The notes beneath the pieces were generated by a model. That model saw nothing but the letters and a program-made list of their open reading frames with translations, had not been told where the DNA came from and searched no databases. Shown piece after piece: positions 1-13,800 of a stretch of 64,000 nucleotides of DNA; positions within the stretch are counted from its first letter, which is position 1, and each line of letters opens with the position of its first letter. The stretch comes from Plectrocnemia conspersa. Its lineage: Eukaryota; Arthropoda; Insecta; Trichoptera; Polycentropodidae. Made by a program: the position numbers and the translations under genes. Location of the stretch: contig VTFK01000283.1 in assembly GCA_009617715.1 (NCBI GenBank), forward strand, positions 62,001 through 126,000. Direction: 5' to 3'.

Positions 1-535
1 CTAGTCTATATACATATATGAATATCAAACAGTTTTTTTATTAATAATATTATTTCTATCTAAATAAAGATTAAAATGTGTATACAATTCTAGTGTAAAA
101 AGTAGCAAAATAATTATTAAATGAAACACTATACGAGATTATTATTACAGAGGCCATATGAGACCATAAAATCATCTATGGCGTTTTTTAGTTTCAAAAT
201 TAATTTTAAACCTTGTTATTAGTTATAGTGCTTTTTTTAAAATGTACTGGAATTATTTATTGCATTTAAGACGAATGCTCATGAATTATTTTTTTGTAAG
301 ATAATGGCATTAAAAAACATGCAATAGTAATTTTTTCAACTTGTGCTTTGTCAGAATATGTTATCTCATTTTTGGTCCATTCTTAAGATTTTTGTTTTAG
401 CTCTGAGAGCTCCAAATTTTCAACAGGGTGATTCATGTTTACATGGACCAAATATACAATTTTTTAAAAAGTTACTATAAAAATTACGTCAAAAAAGGTA
501 CGTGAATGCCGTGCTTAAAAAATTTTAGCTCTAAT

Positions 536-612
536 TTATTTATTTATTAAACTTAAATTAAAACCATCGTAACCTAGCAGGTTATCCCAATGCGTCACAA
601 TGGTCGAAAATA
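536..612 (-). mobile_element. isolated LINE 3' end, same family as 49750-51010
   Basis: The minus strand reads TTTTCGACCATTGTGACGCA, then TTGGGATAACCTGCTAGG, matching the LINE 3' end at 50936-50990 with about one change in six, and it ends in an (AAAT)n-like tail. Only the extreme 3' end is recognisable. Confidence 0.7.
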
Positions 613-1329
613 ATAATTGTATTATTTCAACATACAAAAAAAATACTGGATTCCAATCCATACCTAAAAGTAAATTATTCAATAAATCAAAATCTACACA
701 ATTTCCCAGCGACCATCCGCATACATTTCAATCGCTCACGCATTCCACCTCATTAGTAATTATGCTATTTTTATTTACATTTAACTTTATTATTAGCGCC
801 GGGTGATACTTATCTTCTGGCATTAATATGAATTCGCTCTTAATTACTATGCAACTATTTACACTTGTATAAATTAAATCTAATTTGCCACAAAAATTAT
901 TATTGACACAATTTATTAATTTAAATTAAAAATCTTACTTATGTCAAGATATATAAAACTATCTTATACTCTCTTAATGTCTTTAGACTGAGTAAGTCAT
1001 ATAGTAGAATCTCAATATTGCTTTCCAAATATTTATCACACTTCCAGGTTTTATTTTATTGTGCAATTTTTTGTTTTAGATGATTTGAATTGATTTAGAA
1101 TTTTTAATAGCAACAATTGGACAATATTCGCGATTAAATATATTATTTAAAATCAAAGCCTTTTAAATGCAATTGAAATATTTATTTCCATATGTACTAA
1201 AAAATATAAGAAGCACATTAACAAAACTCATATATAGAACATTAATAGTTAGTTAAATCATTGTGCGTTTAATTAAAAAAAAATAATAATACAAACACTC
1301 TTTTAGTTGCACAAACAGTGCAAATCCTG

Positions 1330-1810
1330 CGGTTAAATTGAACGCAATTTGCCGAATCTCCAAGACTTTACATCAGGCTATAAACTAAACGGGACAAGGA
1401 CCGGGCTCAAAATTCGCCGTACCAAAATTGGTCACCGCCAAGGATTTCATTCATCGCTCGGATGAACGGAAAAAGGACTGTGAGCCGTAATCTCGCGAGA
1501 GCGATTTTCCCGTCGAGTTCCCGGGAATTACCCGCTTCGCTTGGCGCAAATGTCCCGACGCGAGTCTCAATCCGCGGGTAAATAATGCATAGATATATAG
1601 CTTTGAATCATCGTAAATATAAGAAATCACACCTAGGATAATAATAGGAATAGTAGAGACTGTCGACAAACAAAAGCTCTGTTTCTTTCGCCCTCTGCTT
1701 CCCGCGGGATTAAACAAGATTCGCGACCGGAGGCTAAAACCTCGCCGGGATTAACTAAGGTAGCGAAATTAAATTATAAGCGCTCATTTCGGCCCTAGGT
1801 GGGACATATC
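1330..1810. other. GC-rich, CpG-containing island
   Basis: It stands out from AT-rich flanks, with many CG dinucleotides (for example TCGCGAGAGCG, CGTCGAGTTCCCGGG, CCGCGGG). I find no convincing open frame or splice-bounded exon and no repeat partner in the window. It could be a promoter, a 5' UTR exon or a conserved regulatory block. Confidence 0.45.
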
Positions 1811-4800
1811 CCATTTAAGTGGCAGGTGGGAAAGTCAACTTTGGATTAGTGCTAATCCCTGGTTTTAATATCTTTCTTATCGACCAGTTTATATTATTAT
1901 TAATATTATTAAAAATTACCTTTATTACTCAAACCAAATTTTATTTAAATCATACCAAAAAATGGTTATAAGCCTGCTTAAGATAATCAGAGAGACATTT
2001 TTTTTCTGTACCTTTAACGGTTGACTAAATACTGACATTTAAATACTCGTTGGTTTTTTTTTTGAGTCAGCTGATATGCCACAATAAATGTGTATCTGAA
2101 TTGAATAAATTCGCGTATTGAACACGCCTTTGAAATTCATTCGAGTATTACAAATTTCTGTGTCGAGATCGCTGAACTCAAATAAGTAGTATTTTATTAT
2201 ATTATGTTTGCTTATATTATAGATCTACTCCCATATCAGATTATACACCCTCACAACCAGATTCATCCGTAAATTCGTATTAAAACATCCAACTTAGTTT
2301 GTGCGTGTGTTTTTACTTAATTTCAAAATAATTTAATCTGTTCGGCTCGTGGTAGCGAACAAAGCGTCAAACTTTAGCTAGCTGATAAAGTTCCCAGGCC
2401 TAAACAAAAACCAATAATAAGGGTCCGGAAAAGGACGGCTAGATTATCAATTATCTGGCGGGGACTTATCTATTTGAATTAAAAAGCGTTCTATTTGAAT
2501 TACATACGTAGGCAATAGTGCGTAATGGTATAATATATGGTTGAGACACTATAAATTATCAAGGAAGTGGCAGAAACACAAATCGATAGACGGAAATGCC
2601 GAGTGGTACAAAAAAAAATATTGAATATCCAACGGTTATTGAAGATAACAAAAATAATAACTAACAACTTTTTTCATAGTATTTAATACCAGTTATTTAA
2701 AATATATGTATTACATTGCACTCAAATTAAATTTTATTTAATTATTGGTTTTATTGTTATTGCCCCACCCCATACATTTTTTGCAGGGCCATAAAATCAG
2801 CATTTCTTAAAATATTAAATTATTTATTATTAAGTTCTTGTTTTTCGTCGATTTATATATTTTTTAGTGTATTCAGGGTTAAGAACCACACTAGACGATC
2901 CCATCGCGAATATGCCGCTCCCAAGCAAGTGCCGCCCGGGGCGTCCAGCCCTCCCCAATAGCTACGCCAGTGATACAATATATCATTGTTTTATATACTA
3001 TTGCTTTAACATCATTTATATAATAGAGTTGCTTGTAAAATTGCATATTTCAATAATTTAAATTTAAATTTTGTGTCCTTCAAATTTAAAAATAAAAAAA
3101 TATATTTATAATTATTTAAAGCCAACTTAATGAAAGACGCGTAATTTTACGCTTCGCATTGATAAATTGCTGTACTTTATCAGTTTCCAAATAAAATCTG
3201 GTGACTTATACCTATTTCTTAACAATTCGTATGACATAACCAATAATTCGAGTTTATTAAATAATCCCCCCCATGGAGATTAAATCAGCATAAAACAGGT
3301 ATAAGAACTGTCAAAAAGCTTTTAGGCAAATTTACAGGCGTGATAATTTGAATAATATGCTATTAAATTATAAACCCCTTTGATAAAGCTAAGGTCTAGG
3401 ACGAAAAAATGGCTGCTTTGTTAAAATAGGACACCACCGTGAAAAAACTTTTTATAGATTATTTTCTCAGACCCTCCCTTAGAGACTTTTTCAGTCACTT
3501 AGACACATAGTTCAAGGCTTCAAACGTTTTAAGGCATTTTTACTCTGACTTTAATTAAAAAAAGGCCAACCCAACTTTAGACCATCGATTTATACTATCA
3601 TTCCTGGTATAACTTGACGTCTGGAATCTGGAGTTAAACTCGCTTTGAAGAAGCACAGATTTACCCACGGAAACTTGACGTAAATCTAACATATACAAAC
3701 TGTACTTAACGATCTATTGTATTGCACAATTTTTTTCTTTAACACAAACATAAACATCACTGACACAAGGAGTAGGAAAAATGTATATGTAATCTTACAT
3801 TACTTAAAATTCTTGAGCGAGGCTTGAACGCAATTTATTGATTTAATTGTATTTGTTTTATGCTCATGTATCAATTATCAATTTAATGATGTCTCCAGTC
3901 CGTAAAACCAGGTCCTAAAAATAGGCTCTTCACTGTGGTGAAAATCCACTGCCTTGAGGAGTGGCTTAAGACATGTTAGTTTCTCTTGCGCCTGAAAAAA
4001 AAAGAAGAGTTTTCTCGGAAAAATCTCTTATTAAATGTATGCAAAAAGTCAACGCTTTATTTTATATTTCTTAAAAGACAGTGTTGCTTCGATTCCAAGA
4101 AAAGGCGTTATTTCAGCATAGTAACGGTTCATATAACGTTACATTTATTGATTAGAAAAATGTATACGTTAAGTATATCTAAATTTAAAAAATGTACTTT
4201 TGAATTTTATATTTATATTTTATTATATTCAAAACTATAAAAAATATAAAAAATATGTAAATTTTTTTACAAAATAAATTTGTTAAAGTAGCTTTATATT
4301 TGTATTCGTTCATGAATGAGTTTTGAAATAACATTATATTTTATATTTTTTCTGTAAAGACATGATAAAATAATGTTTTATTATTGTAAATACTTTAATT
4401 TGGTATTATATGAAAAAATAACTATATACATGTTTTAAATTAGCACGTATTTTTCTTGTAAAAAACTTATTCATATTACATTATGTAGGTATTGAATGTG
4501 AAGATTTATAAATGCTTTTCAATAAATGTTTTATTCCTCATGCGAATATCGTGGAATTCTTTGAATGTTATCACTATAACGCTTGATTGAACATTTTTTA
4601 TGTTAAAAGGCCATTTATCTTTGACGTGTGAATTGCGAAAGGTGTTATTTTTTTAAGGTACGCATTATATGCGTACATTTAGTTAAATGTATACAAAATG
4701 AAAATCATTTGATACATTTTCATGAATATAAAATAAAATGCGCAAGTGAAATATTATAATTTTAAATACGAACGAAACTTTTCTCATAGCTCTTGATTTG

Positions 4801-6013
4801 CAAAAAAAAAACTTCTCCGCTTTGTTTTATTTGTCCCTGGGGAGTAATTTGGAATATTGCGTAGCAGAGTTAAAATATCACTTGGTCACATTTTTTTGTG
4901 AATTTGCGACCGACGCGATAAACGATAAGGGCGATACAATAAATATAGCCGCGGGCCGATGATATTAGGGGGCGACAAAAGAGTTGTTATGGTCTCGAAC
5001 AATGGCGTCGTAAAAAACAGGATCGTTCGTATTGTGAATTTCTCAGCCTCCAAACCATATCTAAATTGCGAATCTTGACTTTTTTCGGATAGCATGTCAA
5101 ACTGTGTGTGTTCTTGTCGAATTTTCTCGTATCGAACTCTAGCCAAAACAACATTATTTTTGCATGTCAACGTTAAAACGTCATCCGTTGGACTGTTTCA
5201 TTAATTCGATTGTCATTTTTATCCGGAAAAGGCGCGGATGGGGAAAGTTTTGTACTAATACATAAAATATCAAACAAAAAATGTTTTCATTTCGTTTTTT
5301 GTCGCAAATGTGTCCTATCGTCATATAGATGTTATATTTATTCACAGCCCGTTTTTTCAATTACTAGACAAATAAATATGTGGATGATAGACAGTAGTGA
5401 AATTTGTTTTGTAAAAAAAAATTGCTAACAATATTTTTTTTATAAAAATACAATGTGTTTATTTGAACAAGAAGAAATTCTTGTATTATATATATTTTAT
5501 TTTTTCTTGTTTCTCCCAGCATCTTAATAAAATTATCATGTAGGAAGTCTTCCACTGGAGGCTTTCTTTCAATAATTAACATAAAATTGTATATTTAATT
5601 AAGTTAAATTACAGTATTATCTTTATATTAATTTATAATATAATATAATCTAATTATAAGTTAGTTTGTATTACTTTTGTAAGTGGTCATGCTATTGCTT
5701 ATGTTAATTAAATCTATTTTGCAATTTTTTGACTGTGAAATATTGTTCACAAATCTTTTTAATTATTTATTTTACATACAGTTACAGTTACTTAATATAT
5801 AATCGTTATGTACAAACCAAAGAGTTGCGTTCATAAATTTTTGAGGAATTTATTCTGAAATTCTTTAAGAATATCGATATTAGATATGGTGGCCACAACT
5901 TAAATCTAAGTTATTTATTATCATTTTTTTTCAATGATAAGCCTGAATTTGATCCTGTATGCGATTACAGTACAGATATTTCCATTTGTTCCAAATATTA
6001 GTTTTTAATGACA
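1811..6013. other. no gene recognised
   Basis: AT-rich DNA. A short GC-rich patch at 2870-2965 (with GCCGCCCGGGGCG) looks like a degraded repeat fragment. A moderately GC-balanced patch at 4880-5240 has an incidental minus-strand open frame. Nothing else is supportable. Confidence 0.5.
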
Positions 6014-6021
6014 GTCTTTTG

Positions 6022-6147
6022 CAGGCGCGTACAGTCAGATACATCTCCTTTCGCTTGCTCGTGTGTTAAGTGACGAGAGTGAGTGAGAGATAAGGACACT
6101 AAACAAGCGAGCGAGCAAAAGAGAATGTATCTCATTATACGCGCCTG
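6022..6147. mobile_element. hAT-like MITE, 126 bp
   Basis: It begins CAGGCGCGTA and ends with its complement TACGCGCCTG. The inverted repeats extend inward about 40 bases (AGATACAT, CTCTTT, GCTCGCTCG) with a few mismatches. Flanking octamers GTCTTTTG and GTTTTTTT are a possible but imperfect 8-bp target duplication. It is non-coding. The CA-G start and 8-bp spacing suggest hAT mobilisation. Confidence 0.72.
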
Positions 6148-6155
6148 GTTTTTTT

Positions 6156-9100
6156 GTTATGATGAATAAAAAGTTATTTGGCGGAGTTCTTTTTGGTATT
6201 TATTTCTCGTTAAGGGATACTGTAGGGCAAGTATTTTTAATTAGCGTTTATTTTTATTAGTTTTGATTCGCGATTTACAAATCTAAGCTTGGACTTTTGA
6301 GAGATGATTTTTCAGTCTCTTTGCCGTTATTTTTGGATCTGCATAAATACAGCAAAAAAATACAGCATCGGTTCAAGAACGCTGCTTTGAGGCACACCCG
6401 ATGATATTTAGTACAGTTTTGTGTTTAATTCTTCGATTTTAATTTGGAAGTGTCTATATTTCATATAGTGGAAGCAGTTATTTAATTTTGTAATAACTGC
6501 TATAGCCAATTTTTTTAAAAACCTAGGTTAAACTTAAGAATACGAATGAGCACTTTTTTTTATTTTCAGTCTTTATTAATATATTTTGCCAACTTATGCA
6601 TTTTTTATTGCAGTGGAATGTTTATTTCTAAAACTAAATTAATGACTATGTTTCTTTATTACCGGTTTAGTTATTTTAATTAGTATAATTATAATTTCAG
6701 CTGACTTTCTTAAGATTGAAAAGTAGTTGAATCTATTCAGTTCAATAGAATGATTATTAATCTAATGATTTTTTGTCTTTTTTGGCATTTATATATTTTT
6801 CTATTATGTATCTAACTTATTTTTTTTTATAAGTACGAACTTATTAGCAGTAAGGTCTTTAATATATTTTTAGATTGCCTCGTTATTTTTTGGTTGATTT
6901 ATTTAATTTAGCTATATCTTTAGATGATAATGTATTTTGCAAATTTTTCTAAACCTCATCTTTTTAAGATTTTTTTCAACATTTTTAAACAGTTAAAGTT
7001 TTTTGTTTTTTTTTTTTAAATAAGAGAATGTATTTTGTGTATTTTTTTAGATAATAAATTGAATTTATTTATATATTCAGGAGTTTTTAGTAATAGATTG
7101 CAACTTATTCTCTCGTTCAATGTTTTTTCTGAAGGTATCCCAGTCGGTTTTTGGTTGTATAGAGTTGTGGATTTTTGTTCTTCTATAACTTGACTGTCTA
7201 TTGTGACAATTATTGGAGAATAGTCAGATAAAAGATCAGAGCATGATCAACCTCTTTAATATTTAGTTAATATCATTTTTTATTTTTTTGCATAGATAAT
7301 AATATTTAGATTTCAATAAAAAAAATGAGATTTATTCTAATCACACTGAGGCCAATCAAACTCCTTAATATTATTTTTTTAATAACTAAATTAAATATAT
7401 TATATATTTTTGCATATATATATAACATTGTATACATTCAAGATAAATAAATATACAATAACAAATAAAGGAAGTAATCATTCACAATCCGATACCAAAT
7501 TGTAAAATCACATTTGCCATAATGAATGTTGATATTTTTATATGGCAGTGCTGTACATAATTGATTTATTGCCACCATAACCATTATTTACGACACAATC
7601 GTTAATCACCCGATTTACAGTTCTTCATTAACAACAAATCGATCGACATACAATGACACACGCAATTATAAATGCAAATGAAAAATCATATAACATATAT
7701 TCATATCCACTACTGATAGATTAAGTCTTCAATTTATCCCGAACAGTCAAAATTTCGGAACCGCATTTGTACTAGATGGGATCATGACTTGCCCCAAGGG
7801 TAATTACAGGTTGGTCACAATTGATTTATGCTATTGACAGTAGAAACGACGCCTCGTTTGTAACCTCCGGGTATGTTCAGTACGTAACAGGTTAACTGCG
7901 ATACGAATCTCTAATAGTTTCAAAATGAGCATTCGGTCAGAGCAGTACATAATTGAATGCAAATTTTTAACTCTATCTAAACATAAGATCTCAGTTATTA
8001 TAGAGTTGTCTGTGTTGATAAAACGGTTTAAAATTGGCATGAAAAATTATAGGTAATCACAGTTATTTATTTGAGTAACTGTATGTATACATACATAGTA
8101 AAGTATGTTTGATTATATGTAAAATCTGATTATTTTTGTGGAAAACATATTATTATACGCTCTTACTAATTTAAATGTGTGTGTCCATCATACTTTTTTT
8201 TGTATAAATAGATCTGTCTATTTATATAACAGTTTGTCATATCGATAAAAGTTAATTGTTGGTTCTTGTCATGTTTACATGTATAACGCTATTGATCGAT
8301 AATGACGGATCACGAGTTTACCTTTGGGCAAAACATAATTTTAAGTAATCAAACATCGACAGGTACTGTCTGCTGGATATTGAGAAACGTTTCTGTGGGT
8401 AATGTTGGATACTGTTTGTCGATAAGTTAACCTAACTAAAAAAACCTCGACTCAATAAGCAATCGGCTAATGGATTTGAATGATTAATGTATAAGGTAAT
8501 TGCGATTGAAACGTTTCAATATTATTAGGTTGATTGCGATTATTATTTAGAACTTTATAATTGATTATTTATTGAATGTACAATTTTCACTTGAATTGGT
8601 GAATAATAGCAAGTCATACAAATTTTGATGTTTGGTGTATTGCTTGTATATATACTGGAATATTATCGAAAAAAAATATTGAAAAATCATTACTTCATAA
8701 AACATAAATATAATATATATAATATTATAACAAAAACTTAAGTCATTTTAAATAAAATATAATTCGTCCTGTTGCGAATTTTTAAGTTAAAGCAATAATT
8801 TGTTGGATGGTTCTTAATCAACTATTTAAATTATAATATGTTGTGGGAATTCAGCATAAGTCTTTTTAAACACACTAAGCATTTATTTATTATCTGTTTT
8901 TTTCAATAGTTGAAAATCTATGTCACACTGCGACAAAACTCGAAATATATTATAATTCTAGTATACCTACTTTTTTAATGAAAATGAGTAATTGTATGAT
9001 ATGAACTAGATTAAATTCTGATTGCTCTTTAAGTGAAAAAAAAACCTCTAAAATCTTAATCTTTAATGATTCACCACATAGTAAACATGTTTTTGAAATA

Positions 9101-10035
9101 TTTATTTCTAGGTAATTTATTATGTGATTTTTATTAAAAAAATATACTAAAATAACAGTAAAAAGTTATATTAATTTATTTTAATTTAAATAATTTATTA
9201 CATAAATACTAAAGATTATGTCATAAATATTTTTCATTAAGATACTGTTAGCTTTTTATTATTAAAATTTTGTCATTAGGTTCGGTAACTATTTAAATGT
9301 TTTCTAATAAACAGAATACATTACAGGACAATTTTGTCGTAGCTTAAATTTTTTTAAATAATCATTACAAGCAAAAAAAAAATTATTTATCTTCTTAAAT
9401 ACATAATAATTAATTATAAGGTTTAGTAGCTTAGTTGTGTGACTTATGAGCCAGTAAGCTGGTACAAATGTAGTCGTAAGATACCGATATTAAATAAAAA
9501 ATGAAGAAGAGTTGTAGAAAATTAAATCAGCATATCTTGTCTCTCTAGTCTCTGGTTCGTTGTGGTTTTGAATTCATGAGTCGTTTATCAGTGAGTTAGT
9601 ACCGTAACTCGTCTAAAAGGATACGAGTGTTATGGAAGAGAAAGGCCAATTTAGGACCAATCGCGTCATTGCTTAGCTCCCTTGGGGATAGTGTAACTTC
9701 TCAGATTTCCATATGTAGATGATTTAATGATACGATATGTTTATTTAATAGGAACAAAAAGTATTTTTTTTAAATTTGCTTTTTGAAGCTTATGAAAAAA
9801 TAGTTAAAAGATTTGTAATTTTTTTTTAATCTTTAATTTTAACCTGACAGATTTACCCTGTTACAACAGAGTACATCTGTACCAACTGAGTTAGTCAATC
9901 AGATATAATGAATACCTACAAGTAAGCTTTAACCAGCAGAATGAAAGTCTCGGAATCGTGGATTATATGTTAATAAATATAATTGGGGCCGGTTTTATTT
10001 TATAAAAGCGCATTTCTTAAGTAAAAATTTGAGTA
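6156..10035. other. no gene recognised
   Basis: Very AT-rich with many homopolymer runs. A more balanced patch at 7740-8040 could be a conserved regulatory block. No exon-like segment or element ends were seen. Confidence 0.5.
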
Positions 10036-10108
10036 CCGCTGCCGGGGCTCGAGCCCGCAACATCAGGGTTATTAGTCTGAGACGTTATGGACTACGCTAT
10101 TCTGTCCT
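10036..10108 (-). repeat. tRNA-like SINE head or tRNA pseudogene
   Basis: The minus strand has an A-box-like TAGCGTAGTCC, an anticodon-loop-like CTAATAA, and a B-box-like GGCTCGAGCCC (consensus GGTTCGANNCC). The body resembles tRNA-Ile, but the acceptor ends do not pair, so a functional tRNA is unlikely and a SINE head is more probable. Confidence 0.55.
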
Positions 10109-10682
10109 TTTTAATGTGTGTGGTGGTAATAGATGGGTATCGAATGTGAATAACTTTTGAAAAGCCTTTGTTTTTATGGCTTTTTAAAAGTTCATTGTTG
10201 CAACCCCTATATTAATATATCTATATATTTTTTAATCAAATAAGGCAGTGTAATATGCATTAATAGTCTTATCAAGTCTTATCACTTTCATATTATTGAT
10301 ACTAGCAGCTTTGACAAATAGTGAACGGGTTTATTTTTGGCAATTAAGTCGACGGAATTACGCGCTCCCTTTTAGTACTAATACAGACTAAATAATCATT
10401 AACTACGCGTTCGATTGAGGTCAATACCTTTTGTTTTGAGCGAAGCAATAGCATAAGCATATTGATCATAAAATTACATTAGTGACTATCCAAATATTTC
10501 ATTATATTTTTAGAAAAAAAAAAAAAAATAAAATCTCATTTTTGTCATTATTTGTGTTTTTAAAAGTTAATTAATAACACCAAATTATTTCAAAAATTTT
10601 ATATACATTCTATATTTAACGAAAAAATGTGTCAAGTACCAGGAATTTATTTTAAAGTAATGTTTTACATTTTTCCAATCTT

Positions 10683-10880
10683 AAGAGGTGTGACTTTGTA
10701 GCCAGAAAGACCCCATTGGAAACTGACAATAATTTATTATATACTGCGACAAACTATGGTAGACGAGTAACGTTACTTTCCGAGTGGTGGTAGAAAAGCT
10801 GGTGGAGGGATGATGTCCAGAGGATGGTCCTCAGAGGTCTTGTAGTTGTGGCAGTGACGGTGTAGTGTGTCCATCTTTCG
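10683..10880 (+). repeat. dispersed repeat, copy 1
   Basis: It shares several blocks with 41171-41350 in the same orientation: GGTGTGACTT near the start, GGAGGGATGATGTC, and CCTCAGAGGTCTTGTAG followed by a GGCAG block. The family is unidentified and has no clear coding. Confidence 0.65.
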
Positions 10881-13800
10881 GCCCTGACCGTCTATGATCG
10901 TATGCCATCTCTCGTATCTGACCTTTCCTAAGTGAATACCAGCCTAAAGTATCAAGGGTTGCAAAGCTCGTTGATAAATCACAACCATACAGCGACCATC
11001 CAGCCATTCGGCCAAGGAAATATGTCCACACCTTTAAGTGACATTTGCTTGATGGAGATCCTTCCGAGGTCAAATTGTGCAACGGGAATATTGTGACTTT
11101 ATGTCGTCCGGTGATATGTTTCGCAACAAAAGAATGCATTCGAGAATAATTACTTTTTGTTTATGTGAATTTTTTTTTTCAAATCATTCTTATTATAACA
11201 TGGTTACAGTAATTAAGAAGAAGTTCCCCAACATGTTTTTTTCATAGTCAATTTAATGTCACAATGCCGTGAGTTAATCTTTAAGCAATAAAATCATTAT
11301 TTAGTAGTCTTAAAAGACATTAGGCTTTTATTGAAGTTTAGCATTGCTTTTAGGATGACACACTAACGATACAGATGACTAGTATATTATAGAAACGGAT
11401 GGCGTCATTATAATGAAGCAAGTCTAAAGCACCAATTTTACAAATACAACTTGTGTAACTGTCTAATAATCATATAAAATTATTTCACTCCGTAATTACA
11501 GATTTTGTGCAATTTTCCGATTAACTTTAACTACTAGCAAGCCTATAATTACAGAATTCGAAGCGCATATACAGAAACATACCTATATAGTTGATTGCTT
11601 GAACGAGTTAAAAAAATCGAATGCAAACACGTTAAAGTCCCATTATTATTTTTTCCACTCTAGTACAGAAAAGTGTGTAGTAGCGTGGGTTTTGCAAATT
11701 TTGCTTTACAATATTGAATTGCCGGGTATATGTAGGTAATGTCAATATAATAATGTTAGACAAAAAATAGTTCAACGTTCTATCATTAGCCTCGAATGTG
11801 TCCGAAACTGACCGTAATTCAATCTTGGGAAACGTTACAAGATATGTAGTGCGTGATTGATTGCCTGATTGGGAAACAGACGCGAGACTCGGAAGATTCA
11901 TCATTCATGATATAACGTTAACGTGGAAAAAACTACGGCTATCAAGTTTACGTTAGGGTATAACAGTGGAAATTGCTTGAATTAATAAACGACAGTACCC
12001 GGCCCATGTCCGGACGACTATTGACAAAGATTTGAATTATTCAAGCCGTAGCGATACCCCGAAGGGTATTTCGGATTAATTCAAGAGCCAAAGCTACATT
12101 ATTAAGCCTCATAATTGAGAATGAATTTATAATTCGAGCAAAACGTAATGTGACGCAATGTGGAACTGTGGAAAATTTTGGGGTTTGAGTGCGATTATTA
12201 TGGAGAGATATACATATAAGATTGAACGCTAGGTTTAATCGCATGTGTGATGATTATTTTATAAATATTTAATACATTTGAACATACATGTTAAAATGCA
12301 TAATATGATATTAATATAACTATATCGATACATCAGCTTAATTTAATAATTGTATAACGTCAATTTTTAAAGCATTTAAAGCATGGTCCAATGTTTATGA
12401 ATTATAATTTATTTATTTAATTTAAAAAAAATACTAAGCTCAAGTATTTTAATGTTGTATTTTTTGTATGTGTAAATAAATACATATGTAATATATAAAT
12501 AATATATTTAATGACGATTGCAATAGCGAATTTAAATTAAATAAAAAAACATCGAGTCCCGGGAATTAAAAAAAAAACAACCGCGAGGAGGAATATTTCA
12601 GCCCTTTGTGGGTTCAAGCTGGACACTTGAACCCACTAAGGGCTGAAATATTCCTTCGACAATCGACCGCCATAGATCAAAAATTGTTTACAATCGCTCA
12701 AATAACCGAGTTAAATCATCCGTGCAACCGAGATCCAATAGATGTAGACTAAAATAAAAATAATCATTTTATTATATTTTTATTATTAAAAAAAAGCATT
12801 TTTATCGCTCTCTAATGTAGAAAAACATTAGTGAAAATCTATGCGAAAATTTGACATGATGAAAAACATCAGGATTAAAAAATAACGTAATGTATGCTGT
12901 TGAGTGTTTTTCGACTAGCGATTCCTTTTGATGGGAAAATTTATAACCCATCTATTTGTGTTGCGATCCGAAACGAATGTGGGTCACTTGAGATTTATAA
13001 ATGTATGTATGTATAAAAGATGAGCGAAAAATTCTATACTGTTATACCTGTTATTGATGAATTTTTGTTTTAAATAATAAAATAAAAATTCTGTCGCGAT
13101 AATTGGATTGGAAAGTAATGTAGTTTTTGCTAACGTTGTTCTTCCATTTTGTTGGGCGATAATTAATTTTTCAAAGCCGGTCACCCGAGTCAAATCCCAT
13201 TACCAGTTTAATAGTTCAATCGCTTTGGGGTATTGTTCCTGCTGGCATTGTTGGAAGACAGAGGGAATTACAACGACGGAGACGAAGATCTTTCAGTCGT
13301 GATTAAACGTGTATGATGACAGTCAATAATTTAATTTGGTGTCAAATTACCGATATTATAATGTATTATTAAACAATATATACATTTAGCTTGATAATAG
13401 AATAATTTTATAATTTATTTTCTCTGTCATAAAAAAGTTAAGCCATTATGGAGAAAATAAGTTTTGCTGCATCGATATACTATTTATCTATTTATTTTAA
13501 TTATTAGTTAAGAAGAATTTAACATATTAATTAATAATGCGATTTGGCTTTCTTTAAAGTAAAATAACAATTATTATGAAAATTAAATGTAAAGTCTTAA
13601 TATTTTCTTAAGTTTTGTGTAGTTTTAAAGTCACAAAAAATTATAATAGAAACATTTAAATAATTATACTATAATATATGTCGTAAAATTCTGATTCCCA
13701 TTAATGCAAATGAAAATTGTAAATACATAACAAAAATCCTTTGAAAAGTATATTTATCATGACGTATAAATACTATTATATATCTTAAGCCAATTATATT

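Noticed and set aside
1740..1790. Possible rDNA fragment (AACTAAGGTAGCGAAATT)
   Set aside because: Only a short AAGGTAGC-like core resembles 28S rRNA; the surrounding bases do not continue the match.
10831..11139. 102-codon minus-strand frame
   Set aside because: It overlaps the dispersed repeat on the opposite strand and carries no known motif.
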